Part shown: positions 15,854-23,687 of the stretch, piece by piece
Layout: each line of letters opens with the position of its first letter
Position numbering within the stretch: the stretch's first letter is position 1
Assembly: GCA_008933675.1 (NCBI GenBank)
Contig: WBUO01000017.1
Location: 1 to 35,436 of the forward strand
Source of the DNA: Dechloromonas sp.
Lineage (GTDB): Bacteria > Pseudomonadota > Gammaproteobacteria > Burkholderiales > Rhodocyclaceae
Direction: 5' to 3'
Length of the DNA: 35,436 bases
The notes under the pieces: model-generated
Told to the model about the DNA's origin: nothing
Databases searched by the model: none
The model's input: the letters and a program-made list of their open reading frames with translations, nothing else
Translations under genes and position numbers: made by a program

Positions 15854-16990
15854 TCAGACGATATCGAGATGACCGATGCCGGTACTCAGGTCGCGGTCCT
15901 TGGACTCCTTGCCGTGCAGCTTGATCTGCAGGCGCAGGTCGTTCAGCGAATCGGCGTTGCGCAGTGCATCTTCATAGGTGATCTTGCCCGCCTCGTAGAG
16001 ATCGAAGAGCGCCTGGTCGAAAGTCTGCATGCCGAGTTCGCGCGACTTCTTCATGATCTCCTTGATCTCGTGCACCTCGCCCTTGAAGATCAGGTCGGAA
16101 ATCAGCGGCGAGTTGAGCAGCACTTCGATGGCGGCCATCCGGCCCTTGCCGTCCTTCTTCGGAATCAGGCGCTGCGAGACCATGGCGCGCAGGTTCAACG
16201 AGAGGTCCATCAGCAGTTGCTGGCGGCGCTCTTCCGGGAAGAAGTTGATGATGCGGTCGATCGCCTGGTTGGCGCTGTTGGCGTGCAGCGTGGCCAGCGC
16301 CAGGTGGCCGGTTTCGGCGAAGGCGATGGCGTAGTCCATGGTGTCGCGATCACGGATCTCGCCCATCAGGATGACGTCCGGCGCCTGGCGCAACGTGTTC
16401 TTCAGCGCCGGCCCCCAGTCGTCGGTGTCGACGCCGACCTCGCGCTGGGTGACGATGCAGTTCTTGTGCTCATGCACGTACTCGATCGGATCTTCGATGG
16501 TGATGATGTGGCCGTAGGAGTTCTCGTTGCGGTAATCAACCAGTGCGGCGAGTGAGGTCGTCTTGCCGGTGCCGGTGCCGCCGACGAAGATGATCAGCCC
16601 ACGTTTGGTCATCGCCAGGTCCTTGAGCACCGGCGGCAGCTGCAGCTCGTCAAGCGTCGGGATGGTCATGTTGATCGTCCGGCAGACAACACCGACGCGC
16701 CCCTGCTGGACCAGCGCATTGACCCGGAAGCGGCCGATGCCGGCTGGCGAGATGGCGAAGTTGCACTCCTTGGTCGCCTCGAACTCGGCGGCCTGACGAT
16801 CATTCATGATCGAGCGTGCCAGTTCCGCGGTGTGCGACGCGGTCAGCACCTGATTGGAAACCGGAGTGATCTTGCCGTCGATCTTGATGGCCGGCGGAAA
16901 TCCAGCGGTGATGAACAGGTCGGAGCCCTTCTTCTGCGCCATCAGGCGCAGAAGGTCATGCATGAATTTCATTGCCTGATCGCGTTCCAT
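15854..16990 (-). CDS. pilU: Type IV pilus retraction ATPase accessory protein PilU
   Basis: PilU is a hexameric cytoplasmic ATPase of the PilT/GspE family that assists PilT in pilus retraction and twitching. The 378 aa show the PilU N-terminus (LLRLMAQKKGSDLFITAGFPP), Walker A GGTGTGKT (137-144), the Asp-box/Walker B region (DVILMGEIRDRDTMDYAIAF), and the His-box ETGHLALATLHANSANQAID. The extra C-terminal tail beyond PilT length (IKLHGKESKDRDLSTGIGH) is typical of PilU. An AAGGGGA ribosome-binding site lies upstream, 32 bp after pilT. The ATG at 16972 (MKFMHD) is an alternative start. Confidence 0.95.
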   Translation of the reverse strand: MERDQAMKFMHDLLRLMAQKKGSDLFITAGFPPAIKIDGKITPVSNQVLTASHTAELARSIMNDRQAAEFEATKECNFAISPAGIGRFRVNALVQQGRVGVVCRTINMTIPTLDELQLPPVLKDLAMTKRGLIIFVGGTGTGKTTSLAALVDYRNENSYGHIITIEDPIEYVHEHKNCIVTQREVGVDTDDWGPALKNTLRQAPDVILMGEIRDRDTMDYAIAFAETGHLALATLHANSANQAIDRIINFFPEERRQQLLMDLSLNLRAMVSQRLIPKKDGKGRMAAIEVLLNSPLISDLIFKGEVHEIKEIMKKSRELGMQTFDQALFDLYEAGKITYEDALRNADSLNDLRLQIKLHGKESKDRDLSTGIGHLDIV

Positions 16991-17022
16991 GATTTCCCCT
17001 TGTGTTGTTTTCCGGCGTCGGA

Positions 17023-18066
17023 TCAGGCCGGGAAGGCGTCCTTGTTGGCTGCCTTGTTGCGCGCTTCGGCGCTGGACACGATATTGCGGCGAACCATGTC
17101 GAGCAGATTCTGGTCGAGCGTCTGCATGCCGAAGTTCTGGCCGGTCTGAATGGCCGAATACATCTGCGCCACCTTGTTTTCGCGGATCAGGTTGCGGATG
17201 GCCGGCGTGCCGATCATGATCTCGTGCGCCGCAACGCGACCACTGCCATCCTTGGTCTTCAGCAGCGTCTGCGAGATGACGGCACGCAGCGATTCGGACA
17301 ACATCGAACGGACCATTTCCTTTTCCGCTGCCGGGAAAACGTCGACGACACGGTCGATGGTCTTGGCTGCCGACGAAGTGTGCAGCGTGCCGAACACCAG
17401 GTGACCGGTCTCGGCCGCGGTCAGTGCCAGACGGATGGTTTCCAGATCGCGCATTTCGCCGACCAGGATGACGTCCGGGTCCTCACGCAGCGCCGAGCGC
17501 AGCGCATTGGCGAAGGACAGCGTATGCGGACCGACTTCGCGCTGGTTGATCAGGCATTTCTTGGATTCATGGACGAATTCGATGGGATCCTCGACAGTGA
17601 GGATGTGACCGTATTCGTTTTCATTGATGTGATTGACCATGGCAGCCAGCGTCGTCGACTTGCCGGAACCCGTCGGCCCGGTGACCAGGACGATGCCGCG
17701 CGGGTACTCGGAAATGTCCTTGAAGATTTTCGGGCAGTTCAGTTCTTCGAGCGTCAGCACCTTCGACGGAATGGTCCGGAAAACGGCACCGGCACCGCGC
17801 TGCTGGTTATAGGCGTTGACCCGGAAGCGGGCAAGATTGGGAATTTCGAAGGAAAAGTCGCACTCAAGCGTTTCCTCATAAACCTTGCGCTGGCCGTCGT
17901 TCATGATGTCATACACCATGCCGTGCACATCCTTGTGCTCCATGGCCGGCAGATTGATGCGACGGACATCGCCATGCACCCGGATCATCGGCGGCAGACC
18001 GGACGACAGATGGAGGTCGGAGGCCTTGTTCTTGACGCTGAAGGCCAGCAGTTCGGTGATGTCCAT
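17023..18066 (-). CDS. pilT: Type IV pilus retraction ATPase PilT
   Basis: PilT is the hexameric motor that depolymerises type IV pili, powering twitching motility and DNA uptake. The start MDITELLAFS (ATG at 18066, GAGGA ribosome-binding site) gives 347 aa, the usual length; a longer open frame to 18459 covers the divergent yggS and is a shadow. Walker A is GPTGSGKST (130-138). Walker B is within DVILVGEMRDLETIRLALTA. The His-box ETGHLVFGTLHTSSAAKTIDR and the C-terminal retraction motif region (AIRNLIRENKVAQMYSAIQ) are intact. It is followed by pilU and is divergent from yggS. Confidence 0.97.
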   Translation of the reverse strand: MDITELLAFSVKNKASDLHLSSGLPPMIRVHGDVRRINLPAMEHKDVHGMVYDIMNDGQRKVYEETLECDFSFEIPNLARFRVNAYNQQRGAGAVFRTIPSKVLTLEELNCPKIFKDISEYPRGIVLVTGPTGSGKSTTLAAMVNHINENEYGHILTVEDPIEFVHESKKCLINQREVGPHTLSFANALRSALREDPDVILVGEMRDLETIRLALTAAETGHLVFGTLHTSSAAKTIDRVVDVFPAAEKEMVRSMLSESLRAVISQTLLKTKDGSGRVAAHEIMIGTPAIRNLIRENKVAQMYSAIQTGQNFGMQTLDQNLLDMVRRNIVSSAEARNKAANKDAFPA

Positions 18067-18123
18067 ACGGATCGTCCTCAGAGCGCGTGTATACTTGGAT
18101 TTATCAAGGATTTCCGAAGGATT
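18067..18123. promoter_or_regulatory. Shared divergent promoter region of pilT and yggS
   Basis: Only 57 bp separate the two starts. A TATACT box at 18090-18095 (plus) could serve as a -10 for yggS, and the overlapping palindrome GTATAC makes a weak -10 on either strand. No good -35 box is seen, and transcripts may begin inside the opposite gene. The GAAGGATT site before yggS and GAGGA before pilT are clear ribosome-binding sites. Confidence 0.35.
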
Positions 18124-18813
18124 ATGAGCGCAATCGCCGGCAACCTGCAAGCCGTTCTCGCCCGTATTGCTGCTGCCAGCAAGGCTGCCGGGCGCCTGCC
18201 GGAGAGCGTGCATCTGCTGGCGGTCAGCAAGACCTGGCCCGCGGCCTGCGTACGTGAAGCGGCAGCCGCCGGACAACGGGCATTCGGCGAAAACTATGCT
18301 CAGGAAGCGCTTGCCAAGGTCATGGCAACTGCGGACCTCGGGCTCGAATGGCATTTCATCGGCCCCTTGCAAAGCAACAAGAGCCGCCCGGTTGCCGAAC
18401 ACTTTGCCTGGGTCCATTCGATCGACCGCCTGAAGCTCGCCGAACGTCTCTCGGCGCAACGTCCAGCAGGCCTGCCGCCGCTACAGGTATGCGTCCAGGT
18501 CAACGTCTCCGGTGAGGCCAGCAAGAGCGGTTGCCATCCCGACGAAACCATGGCCTTGTGCCAGGCAGTATCCGCTTTGCCGGGGCTGTGCCTGCGCGGC
18601 CTGATGGCCATTCCCGAACCGGCAGACGACGAAGCGGCACAACGCGCCCCGTTCCGCCGCCTGCGCGAACTGTATGATCAGCTGCGGGCTGCCGGTCTGC
18701 CGCTCGATACACTTTCCATGGGCATGTCCCATGATCTCGAAGCAGCCGTTGCCGAGGGGGCGACCATCGTCCGTATCGGTACGGCCCTATTTGGCGAAAG
18801 AACCTACGCATGA
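18124..18813 (+). CDS. yggS: Pyridoxal phosphate homeostasis protein YggS (PLPBP)
   Basis: This cytosolic PLP-binding protein of the alanine racemase-like fold has no known catalysis and buffers vitamin B6 and amino acid pools. The 229 aa include the PLP lysine in LLAVSKTWP (K36). Family blocks FGENYAQEALAK, WHFIGPLQSNKSRP, CVQVNVSGEASKSGC, GLMAIPEP and LSMGMSHDLEAAVAEGATIVRIGTALFG follow. The ATG at 18124 has a GAAGGATT ribosome-binding site. It heads the yggS-proC-yggT-yggU cluster, a common order in proteobacteria, and overlaps proC by ATGA. Confidence 0.95.
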   Translation: MSAIAGNLQAVLARIAAASKAAGRLPESVHLLAVSKTWPAACVREAAAAGQRAFGENYAQEALAKVMATADLGLEWHFIGPLQSNKSRPVAEHFAWVHSIDRLKLAERLSAQRPAGLPPLQVCVQVNVSGEASKSGCHPDETMALCQAVSALPGLCLRGLMAIPEPADDEAAQRAPFRRLRELYDQLRAAGLPLDTLSMGMSHDLEAAVAEGATIVRIGTALFGERTYA

Positions 18814-19622
18814 AAATCACATTCCTGGGCGGTGGCAACATGGCCAACGCCCTGATCGGCGGCATGTTGAAGCGCGACTTCGCAGCGGCCGACATCACCG
18901 TCATCGATCCGGGCAGCGAAGCCCGCCAGCGCCTGCAGCAGGCCTACGGCGTACCCTGCGTCGAAACGGCTACTGAACTCGCCGGGGTTGGCGATCTGCT
19001 GTTGCTGGCGGTCAAGCCCCAGCAGATGCGCGAGGCCTGTGCGCCCCTGATCGGCAAGCTGGGCCAGGCGCTGGTCGTCAGCATTGCCGCCGGCCTCGAC
19101 CTGGCGACGCTGTCGCGTTTCCTCGATGGCCATCGCCGCCTCGTCCGCTGCATGCCCAACACGCCCGCCCTGATCGGTGCCGGCATTACCAGCCTGTGCG
19201 CCCTGCCGGAAGTCGACGCGGCCGGTCGTGAGGCGGCGGATCGTATCCTGTCCGCCGTCGGCAGCACCGTCTGGATCGACGATGAGGCCCGCATGGATGG
19301 CGTCACTGCACTCTCCGGCAGCGGCCCGGCCTATGTCTTCCTGTTCATCGAAGCCCTGCAGCAGGCAGCGGCTGACCTTGGCTTCACGCCCGAGCAGGGC
19401 CGCCAGCTGGCCATCGAGACGGTTCAGGGCGCAGCCGCCCTCGCCGCCCAGTCGAGCGAGCCGGCATCCGTGCTGCGCGAACGGGTGACCTCGAAGGGCG
19501 GCACCACCGAAGCCGCACTGCGCACGATGGCGGAAGCCGGTGTCAAGGAAGGCATCATCGCCGGCGTCAAGGCCGCCGAGGCCCGTGGCCGCGAACTCGG
19601 CAAGCTGCTAGGAGCCGGCTGA
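18810..19622 (+). CDS. proC: Pyrroline-5-carboxylate reductase
   Basis: ProC catalyses the last step of proline synthesis, NAD(P)H-dependent reduction of 1-pyrroline-5-carboxylate to L-proline. The 270 aa have the usual length. The Rossmann motif is FLGGGNMANALIGG (residues 5-18). The middle contains AVKPQQM and RCMPNTPALIGAG. The C-terminal substrate domain has VTALSGSGPAYVFLFIEALQ and the terminal VTSKGGTTEAAL block. It overlaps yggS by ATGA and yggT by TGATG, so translation is probably coupled along the cluster. Confidence 0.97.
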   Translation: MKITFLGGGNMANALIGGMLKRDFAAADITVIDPGSEARQRLQQAYGVPCVETATELAGVGDLLLLAVKPQQMREACAPLIGKLGQALVVSIAAGLDLATLSRFLDGHRRLVRCMPNTPALIGAGITSLCALPEVDAAGREAADRILSAVGSTVWIDDEARMDGVTALSGSGPAYVFLFIEALQQAAADLGFTPEQGRQLAIETVQGAAALAAQSSEPASVLRERVTSKGGTTEAALRTMAEAGVKEGIIAGVKAAEARGRELGKLLGAG

Positions 19623-20155
19623 TGGAAGCGGTCTTTTTCCTGGTCAACGCCGTCGTCAGCTTCTTCACGACCTTGTTCATGCTGCGCTTCCTGATGCAGA
19701 TGGCGCGTGTTTCCTTCGCCGGCCAGATCGGCGATTTCGTCGTCAAACTCACCAACTGGGCAGTCAAGCCACTGCGCCGCATCGTCCCCGGGGTCGGTGG
19801 AGTTGACTGGGCAAGCCTGATTGCCGCGCTGTGGCTGCAGTTGCTGATGGCCGGCATCATCATCGCGGCTTCGAGTGCTGCCCTCAGCGCCGACGGTGTC
19901 GGCATGGCCCTGATGATCCTGATGTTCGCCATCCGCGGCCTGTTGCGTCTGACGGTCTACATCATGATCGGCGCCGTCATCCTGCAGGCAGTGCTCTCCT
20001 GGATCAACCCTTACTCGCCGGTGGCACCGCTGGTCAATCAACTGGTGCGTCCGCTGCTCGATCCGATCCGGCGCGTGGTACCGACGATTTCCGGCATCGA
20101 CCTGTCACCGCTGGTAGCCATCCTGCTGCTGCAAGTGGTCCTTATGCTCCTGTGA
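19622..20155 (+). CDS. yggT: YggT family inner-membrane protein
   Basis: This 177-residue integral membrane protein belongs to the YggT family, which has two tandem YggT repeats. Each repeat has a hydrophobic hairpin and an arginine/proline-rich amphipathic turn: LRFLMQMARV, then VKPLRRIVPGVGGVDWASL in the first, and INPYSPVAPLVNQLVRPLLDPIRRVVPTISGIDLSPL in the second. The precise function is not settled; the family is linked with osmotic stress and envelope or division functions. Its ATG overlaps the proC stop, and its stop overlaps the yggU GTG start. Confidence 0.92.
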   Translation: MEAVFFLVNAVVSFFTTLFMLRFLMQMARVSFAGQIGDFVVKLTNWAVKPLRRIVPGVGGVDWASLIAALWLQLLMAGIIIAASSAALSADGVGMALMILMFAIRGLLRLTVYIMIGAVILQAVLSWINPYSPVAPLVNQLVRPLLDPIRRVVPTISGIDLSPLVAILLLQVVLMLL

Positions 20156-20448
20156 GCGACTGGTTCCGCCTGAGCAGCGATGGCAGCATCCTGCTCACGT
20201 TGCACATCCAGCCGGGCGCCAGCCGCAGCGAATGCGCCGGGCGCCACGGCGACGCCCTGAAGATCCGTCTGGCTGCGCCACCCGTCGATGGCAAGGCAAA
20301 TGCTGCACTGCTGGCCTTCGTTGCTGAACGCCTGGGTCTGGGCCGCTCGGCGGTCAGCCTGAAAAGCGGCCAGACTTCGCGACGCAAGATCCTGCTGGTG
20401 ACGGGCAGTTCACCGGCAGCGGTAGCCGGACTGGCCGACAAAAACTGA
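20152..20448 (+). CDS. yggU: DUF167 family protein YggU
   Basis: This small conserved protein (98 aa) belongs to the DUF167/UPF0235 family, of unknown function, often encoded next to yggT. The start is a GTG at 20152, forming a GTGA overlap with the yggT stop; no ATG fits. The signature blocks are present: LLTLHIQPGASRSECAG, LKIRLAAPPVDGKANAALL and AVSLKSGQTSRRKILLV. The far longer open frame upstream is a shadow over yggT. Confidence 0.92.
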   Translation: MSDWFRLSSDGSILLTLHIQPGASRSECAGRHGDALKIRLAAPPVDGKANAALLAFVAERLGLGRSAVSLKSGQTSRRKILLVTGSSPAAVAGLADKN

Positions 20449-20469
20449 AAAGGGCGGGAAGCCCCGCCC
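20440..20469 (-). terminator. Rho-independent terminator of the comEA-like gene
   Basis: Perfect 7-bp arms GGGCGGG (20452-20458) and CCCGCCC (20463-20469) enclose a 4-base loop. On the minus strand the stem is followed by a TTTTCAGTTTTT tract, giving a good terminator 21 bp after the comEA-like stop. On the plus strand, downstream of yggU, the T-run is missing, so it acts mainly leftward. Confidence 0.82.
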
Positions 20470-20490
20470 TCGTCTCGGCCTTTCCCTGTG

Positions 20491-20772
20491 TTACTTCTTT
20501 TTCGTACTGGCCGGTGTGGCATCGCCGACAACCAGCTCGTCGCGCAGCTTGTCGACGCTCTTGTCGCCGAAGCCCTTGACCCCTTTGAGGTCGCCCAGGG
20601 ATTTGTAGGGACCGTTCTTGTCGCGGTACTCGACGATGGCTTTGGCCTTGGCAGGGCCAATGCCCTTGACGGCATTGAGTTCGTCGACGGTGGCGGTATT
20701 GATGTTGACGGCGGCCAGGGCCATGCCGATACCGGTCAGGAACAGGATGATGCTCGAAAGGATGCGTTTCAT
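20491..20772 (-). CDS. ComEA-like helix-hairpin-helix DNA-binding protein
   Basis: This small exported protein (93 aa) has a ComEA-type helix-hairpin-helix domain. ComEA homologues bind incoming DNA in the periplasm during natural transformation. The signal peptide is MKRILSSIILFLTGIGMALA (cleaved near residue 22). The mature part starts VNINTATVDELNAVKGIGPA, followed by the second hairpin YKSLGDLKGVKGFGDKSVDKL, and ends in a lysine-rich tail (STKKK). The ATG at 20772 is chosen for its strong GGAGGAG site and the signal peptide; an upstream in-frame start at 20835 is not supported. A short stand-alone HhH protein may have roles other than competence. Confidence 0.9.
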   Translation of the reverse strand: MKRILSSIILFLTGIGMALAAVNINTATVDELNAVKGIGPAKAKAIVEYRDKNGPYKSLGDLKGVKGFGDKSVDKLRDELVVGDATPASTKKK

Positions 20773-20821
20773 CAGGTACTCCTCCAGTGCAAAAGTGTTT
20801 GCCAGATCAAATGAAAATGCC

Positions 20822-20845
20822 GCCCGACGGAACAACCCGCCGGGC
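20822..20845 (-). terminator. Candidate terminator after the pyr operon
   Basis: A 9-bp stem (GCCCGACGG at 20822-20830 against CCGCCGGGC at 20837-20845, one G-U pair) with a 6-base loop lies between the pyrC' stop and the comEA-like gene. On the minus strand it is followed by GGCATTTTCATTTG, an interrupted T-rich tract. It would separate the pyr transcript from the comEA-like gene. Confidence 0.5.
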
Positions 20846-20898
20846 CGGCTTATTCTAGATGAATATGACAGACAGATGAACCGGAAAAGGCCTCCTGC

Positions 20899-22146
20899 TT
20901 ATGCCGCGTAAACGATACGCCCGCCAACCAGAGTTGTCCTGACCTTGCCGCTCAGGACATGACCGAGCCAGGGGGAATTCTTGCCGCGGCTGCGCAGGCT
21001 GTCGGCCGTCAGCTGCCATTCTGCCGCCGGATCGAAAACGCAGACATCGGCAACGGCGCCGGGCAGCAGGTGATGGTCGGCGAGACCGAGAATCCGGGCC
21101 GGTGCCGCGGTGAGGCGGGCCAGCGCCTGGGGCAGTTCGACACCCGCCGCCGCGGCCCATTTCAGTGTCAACGGCAGCAGGACTTCGAGCCCCGTCGCCC
21201 CCGGCTTGGCTTCGCCAAAGGGGAGCAACTTGTCGTCGGCGCCGACCGGGGTATGGTCAGAGCAGATGGCCGCCAGACCACTCGCCGCGGCATTCGACAA
21301 GGCCTGGCGATCGCCTTGGGCGCGGAGGGGCGGGCTGAAGCGGGCGTGCGGATCGAAGAAGCCGATGTCGTTCTCGGTCAGCAACAGGTGATGGATGCCG
21401 ATATCGAAGGTGACCGGCAGCTCTTCGTGCTGCGCCCTTTGCACCAGCGCCACGCCGGCCGCCGACGACAGGCGCGTCAGATGAACGCGACAACCGGTAT
21501 CGCGGACCAGCTGGACGATGGTGGCGATGGCAATGGTTTCGGCAGCGACCGGGATGCCGGCCAGACCGAGACGGCTGGCGACCTCGCCTTCATGGGCAAT
21601 GCCGTTGCGCGCCAGCCAGTAGTCCTGCGGCTGCAGCCAGACGGCGAAATCGAAGGTGGCGGCGTACTCCATCGCGCGCAACAACGCTTCGGTGTCCACC
21701 ACCGGCACCATCGCCTGCGAGAAGGCGACGCAGCCGGCCTTCTTCAGACCGGCCAGTTCGGCCAGACGCTCGCCTTTCAGGCCGAGGGTCAGCGCCCCCA
21801 GCGGCAACACGCGCGCCTTGCCGATCTCGGCGCCGCGATGCACCAGGCGGTCGGCCAATTCCGGCTCATCAAGCGGCGGATCGGCATCGGGCGGCACGAC
21901 GAGCGAGGTAACGCCGCCGGCAACGGCGGCAGCCAGTTCTGCCTCGATGCTGTTCAGACGGGCGGCAAGGTCGATCAGGCCGGGGCAGACGACGCAGCCG
22001 GTGGCGTCGATGCTCTGCGTGGCGACGAAACCGGCCGGTGCCTCGCCGAGCGCAGCGATCCGGCCATCGGCGATGAACAGTGTGGCAAGCCGATCGGTAG
22101 CGTTCTGCGGATCGATGACCCGGCCATTCCTGATTTCGATATTCAT
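20899..22146 (-). CDS. pyrC': Non-catalytic dihydroorotase homologue PyrC' (aspartate transcarbamoylase partner)
   Basis: This is a class I dihydroorotase-like protein of 415 aa (start MNIEIRNGRV, ATG at 22146). In Pseudomonas and relatives, a degenerate dihydroorotase encoded next to pyrB assembles with PyrB as a structural subunit of aspartate transcarbamoylase. The sequence fits. At the metal site where active enzymes read DxHxHLR, residues 59-65 read DLAARLN, so both histidines and the substrate arginine are lost. The conserved MPNT segment reads VPPD. Later histidine blocks (IHHLLLT near 249, SDHTPVG near 297) persist. It lies 79 bp after pyrB. An active dihydroorotase would have to be encoded elsewhere. 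Confidence 0.88.
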   Translation of the reverse strand: MNIEIRNGRVIDPQNATDRLATLFIADGRIAALGEAPAGFVATQSIDATGCVVCPGLIDLAARLNSIEAELAAAVAGGVTSLVVPPDADPPLDEPELADRLVHRGAEIGKARVLPLGALTLGLKGERLAELAGLKKAGCVAFSQAMVPVVDTEALLRAMEYAATFDFAVWLQPQDYWLARNGIAHEGEVASRLGLAGIPVAAETIAIATIVQLVRDTGCRVHLTRLSSAAGVALVQRAQHEELPVTFDIGIHHLLLTENDIGFFDPHARFSPPLRAQGDRQALSNAAASGLAAICSDHTPVGADDKLLPFGEAKPGATGLEVLLPLTLKWAAAAGVELPQALARLTAAPARILGLADHHLLPGAVADVCVFDPAAEWQLTADSLRSRGKNSPWLGHVLSGKVRTTLVGGRIVYAA

Positions 22147-22159
22147 GTCTAGGACTCTC

Positions 22160-22225
22160 AAAGGGCCGCCGCGAGGGAGGCCGCCCCCCATCGGAGGGCA
22201 ACGAACGAAGTGAGTGGGGAAGCCA
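22160..22225. repeat. GC-rich repeat-like spacer between pyrB and pyrC'
   Basis: The 79-bp spacer is unlike the tight junctions elsewhere in this operon. It holds two GGCCGCC copies (22164-22170 and 22179-22185), a C6 run, and an ACGAACGAAGTGAGTGGGG segment. This composition resembles short dispersed palindromic elements common between betaproteobacterial genes. Only one copy is in the window, so repeat status cannot be shown here. Confidence 0.35.
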
Positions 22226-23185
22226 TCAGTTCCCGGCAACGATGCTCATGACGGCCATGCGCACGGCGATGCCGAAAGTGACCTGGGGCAGTATCACTGC
22301 CTGCGGTCCGTCGGCCACCGCCGAGTGGATTTCGACACCACGGTTCATCGGCCCCGGGTGCATGACGATGGCGTCGGGTTTGGCCAGGGCCAGCTTCTGC
22401 GGTGTCAGGCCGTAGTGGCGGAAGTACTCACCGGCCGATGGCAGCAGAGCACCGTTCATGCGCTCGTTCTGCAGGCGCAGCATGATGATCACGTCGCAAT
22501 CGCGAATCCCCTCTTCCATGTTGTGGAACACATGTACGCCAAGCTTGTCGAGGTGCTTGGGCAGCAGGGTTTCCGGCCCGACGGCACGGACTTCCGGCAC
22601 ACCGAGCGTGGTCAGTGCATGAATGTCGGAGCGGGCGACGCGCGAATGCAGGATGTCGCCGACGATAGCGACGCGCAGCTGCGTGAAGTCCTTCTTGTAG
22701 TGGCGGATGGTGTACATGTCGAGCAGACCCTGCGTCGGGTGCGCGTGGCGCCCGTCACCGGCATTGACCACATGCACGTCGTCGCGGCCGATGCGCTGCA
22801 GGTGCTCGGCGATCAGGTAGGGAGCGCCGGAGGACGCATGGCGGACGACGAACAGGTTGGCATGCATGGCCACCAGGTTATCGATGGTGTCGAGCAGCGT
22901 CTCACCCTTGGCCGTCGAGGACTTGTTGATGTCGAGATTGATGACGTCGGCCGAGAGGCGCTTGGCGGCGATCTCGAAGGTCGTGCGGGTGCGCGTCGAG
23001 TTCTCGAAGAACAGGTTGAAGACGCTCTTGCCACGCAGCAGTGGCACTTTCTTTACATCACGCGCGGAGACCTCCATGAACGACTCGGCGGTGTCCAGTA
23101 TCTGTGTGAGGATACGCTGCGGTAGCCCCTCGATGGAAAGCAGATGGCTCAGTTCGCCATCCTTGTTCAACTGCGGGTTATACAT
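22226..23185 (-). CDS. pyrB: Aspartate carbamoyltransferase catalytic subunit
   Basis: PyrB catalyses carbamoyl phosphate + L-aspartate -> N-carbamoyl-L-aspartate + phosphate, the committed step of pyrimidine synthesis. The start [10 protein letters not shown] (ATG at 23185) gives 319 aa. It has an N-terminal extension of about 15 residues compared with E. coli PyrB, as in the Pseudomonas-type enzyme that pairs with PyrC'. The carbamoyl phosphate motif is FENSTRTRT (60-68). The family blocks [37 protein letters not shown] and [13 protein letters not shown] are intact. No pyrI is present. It overlaps pyrR by 8 bp. Confidence 0.96.
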   Translation of the reverse strand: MYNPQLNKDGELSHLLSIEGLPQRILTQILDTAESFMEVSARDVKKVPLLRGKSVFNLFFENSTRTRTTFEIAAKRLSADVINLDINKSSTAKGETLLDTIDNLVAMHANLFVVRHASSGAPYLIAEHLQRIGRDDVHVVNAGDGRHAHPTQGLLDMYTIRHYKKDFTQLRVAIVGDILHSRVARSDIHALTTLGVPEVRAVGPETLLPKHLDKLGVHVFHNMEEGIRDCDVIIMLRLQNERMNGALLPSAGEYFRHYGLTPQKLALAKPDAIVMHPGPMNRGVEIHSAVADGPQAVILPQVTFGIAVRMAVMSIVAGN

Positions 23186-23687
23186 GTTCCAGCCTCCACT
23201 GCAGGCATCCGTCTTCCGTCTTGTCCAGCACCAGGTTTTCGCTGTCGGCCAGGCTGACCTCCCAGACACACAGGCTGGGCGCCACCGGCAACTCACGACC
23301 GCCCCGGTCGGCAAGTACGGCCAGCCCGACCGAGGCAGGGCGGCCGTAGTCGAACAGTTCGTTGATCGCCGCCCGGGTGGTGCGACCGGTGTAGAGCACA
23401 TCATCGACGAGGACGATATGGCGGCCTTCGACGTCGAAGGGAATCAGTGTCGGCTTGACCTGGGGATGCAGACCTTTCTCGGCGAAATCGTCCCGGTAGA
23501 AGGAAACATCGATCAGGCCGATCTCCTCATCGAGGCCGAGCAGTTCGCACAAGCGGCTGGCGATCCAGGCGCCGCCGCTATAGATGCCGACCAGGGCCGG
23601 CCGGCGGTGGAGCTGCGGGCGCAGCAGGTCGGCCAGATGCCGGCATTGGGCCTCGGCGTCAGGCAGCGGGTTGGGCAGGGGTGGCAT
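23178..23687 (-). CDS. pyrR: PyrR, pyrimidine regulator/uracil phosphoribosyltransferase
   Basis: PyrR belongs to the type I phosphoribosyltransferase family. In Gram-positives it senses UMP and attenuates pyr operons, and it also has uracil phosphoribosyltransferase activity. The 169 aa include [18 protein letters not shown] (34-51), [12 protein letters not shown] (61-72), and the PRPP loop [16 protein letters not shown] (92-107). It overlaps the end of ruvX by 29 bp, and the first residues (PPLPNPLP) are not conserved-looking, but no later ATG fits. I see no anti-terminator/terminator pair before pyrB, so RNA-binding attenuation is not evident here. Confidence 0.93.
   Translation of the reverse strand: MPPLPNPLPDAEAQCRHLADLLRPQLHRRPALVGIYSGGAWIASRLCELLGLDEEIGLIDVSFYRDDFAEKGLHPQVKPTLIPFDVEGRHIVLVDDVLYTGRTTRAAINELFDYGRPASVGLAVLADRGGRELPVAPSLCVWEVSLADSENLVLDKTEDGCLQWRLEHV

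Noticed and set aside
17002..18123. Upstream part of the plus-strand frame that ends in yggS
   Set aside because: Antisense to pilT; only the part from 18124 matches the YggS family.
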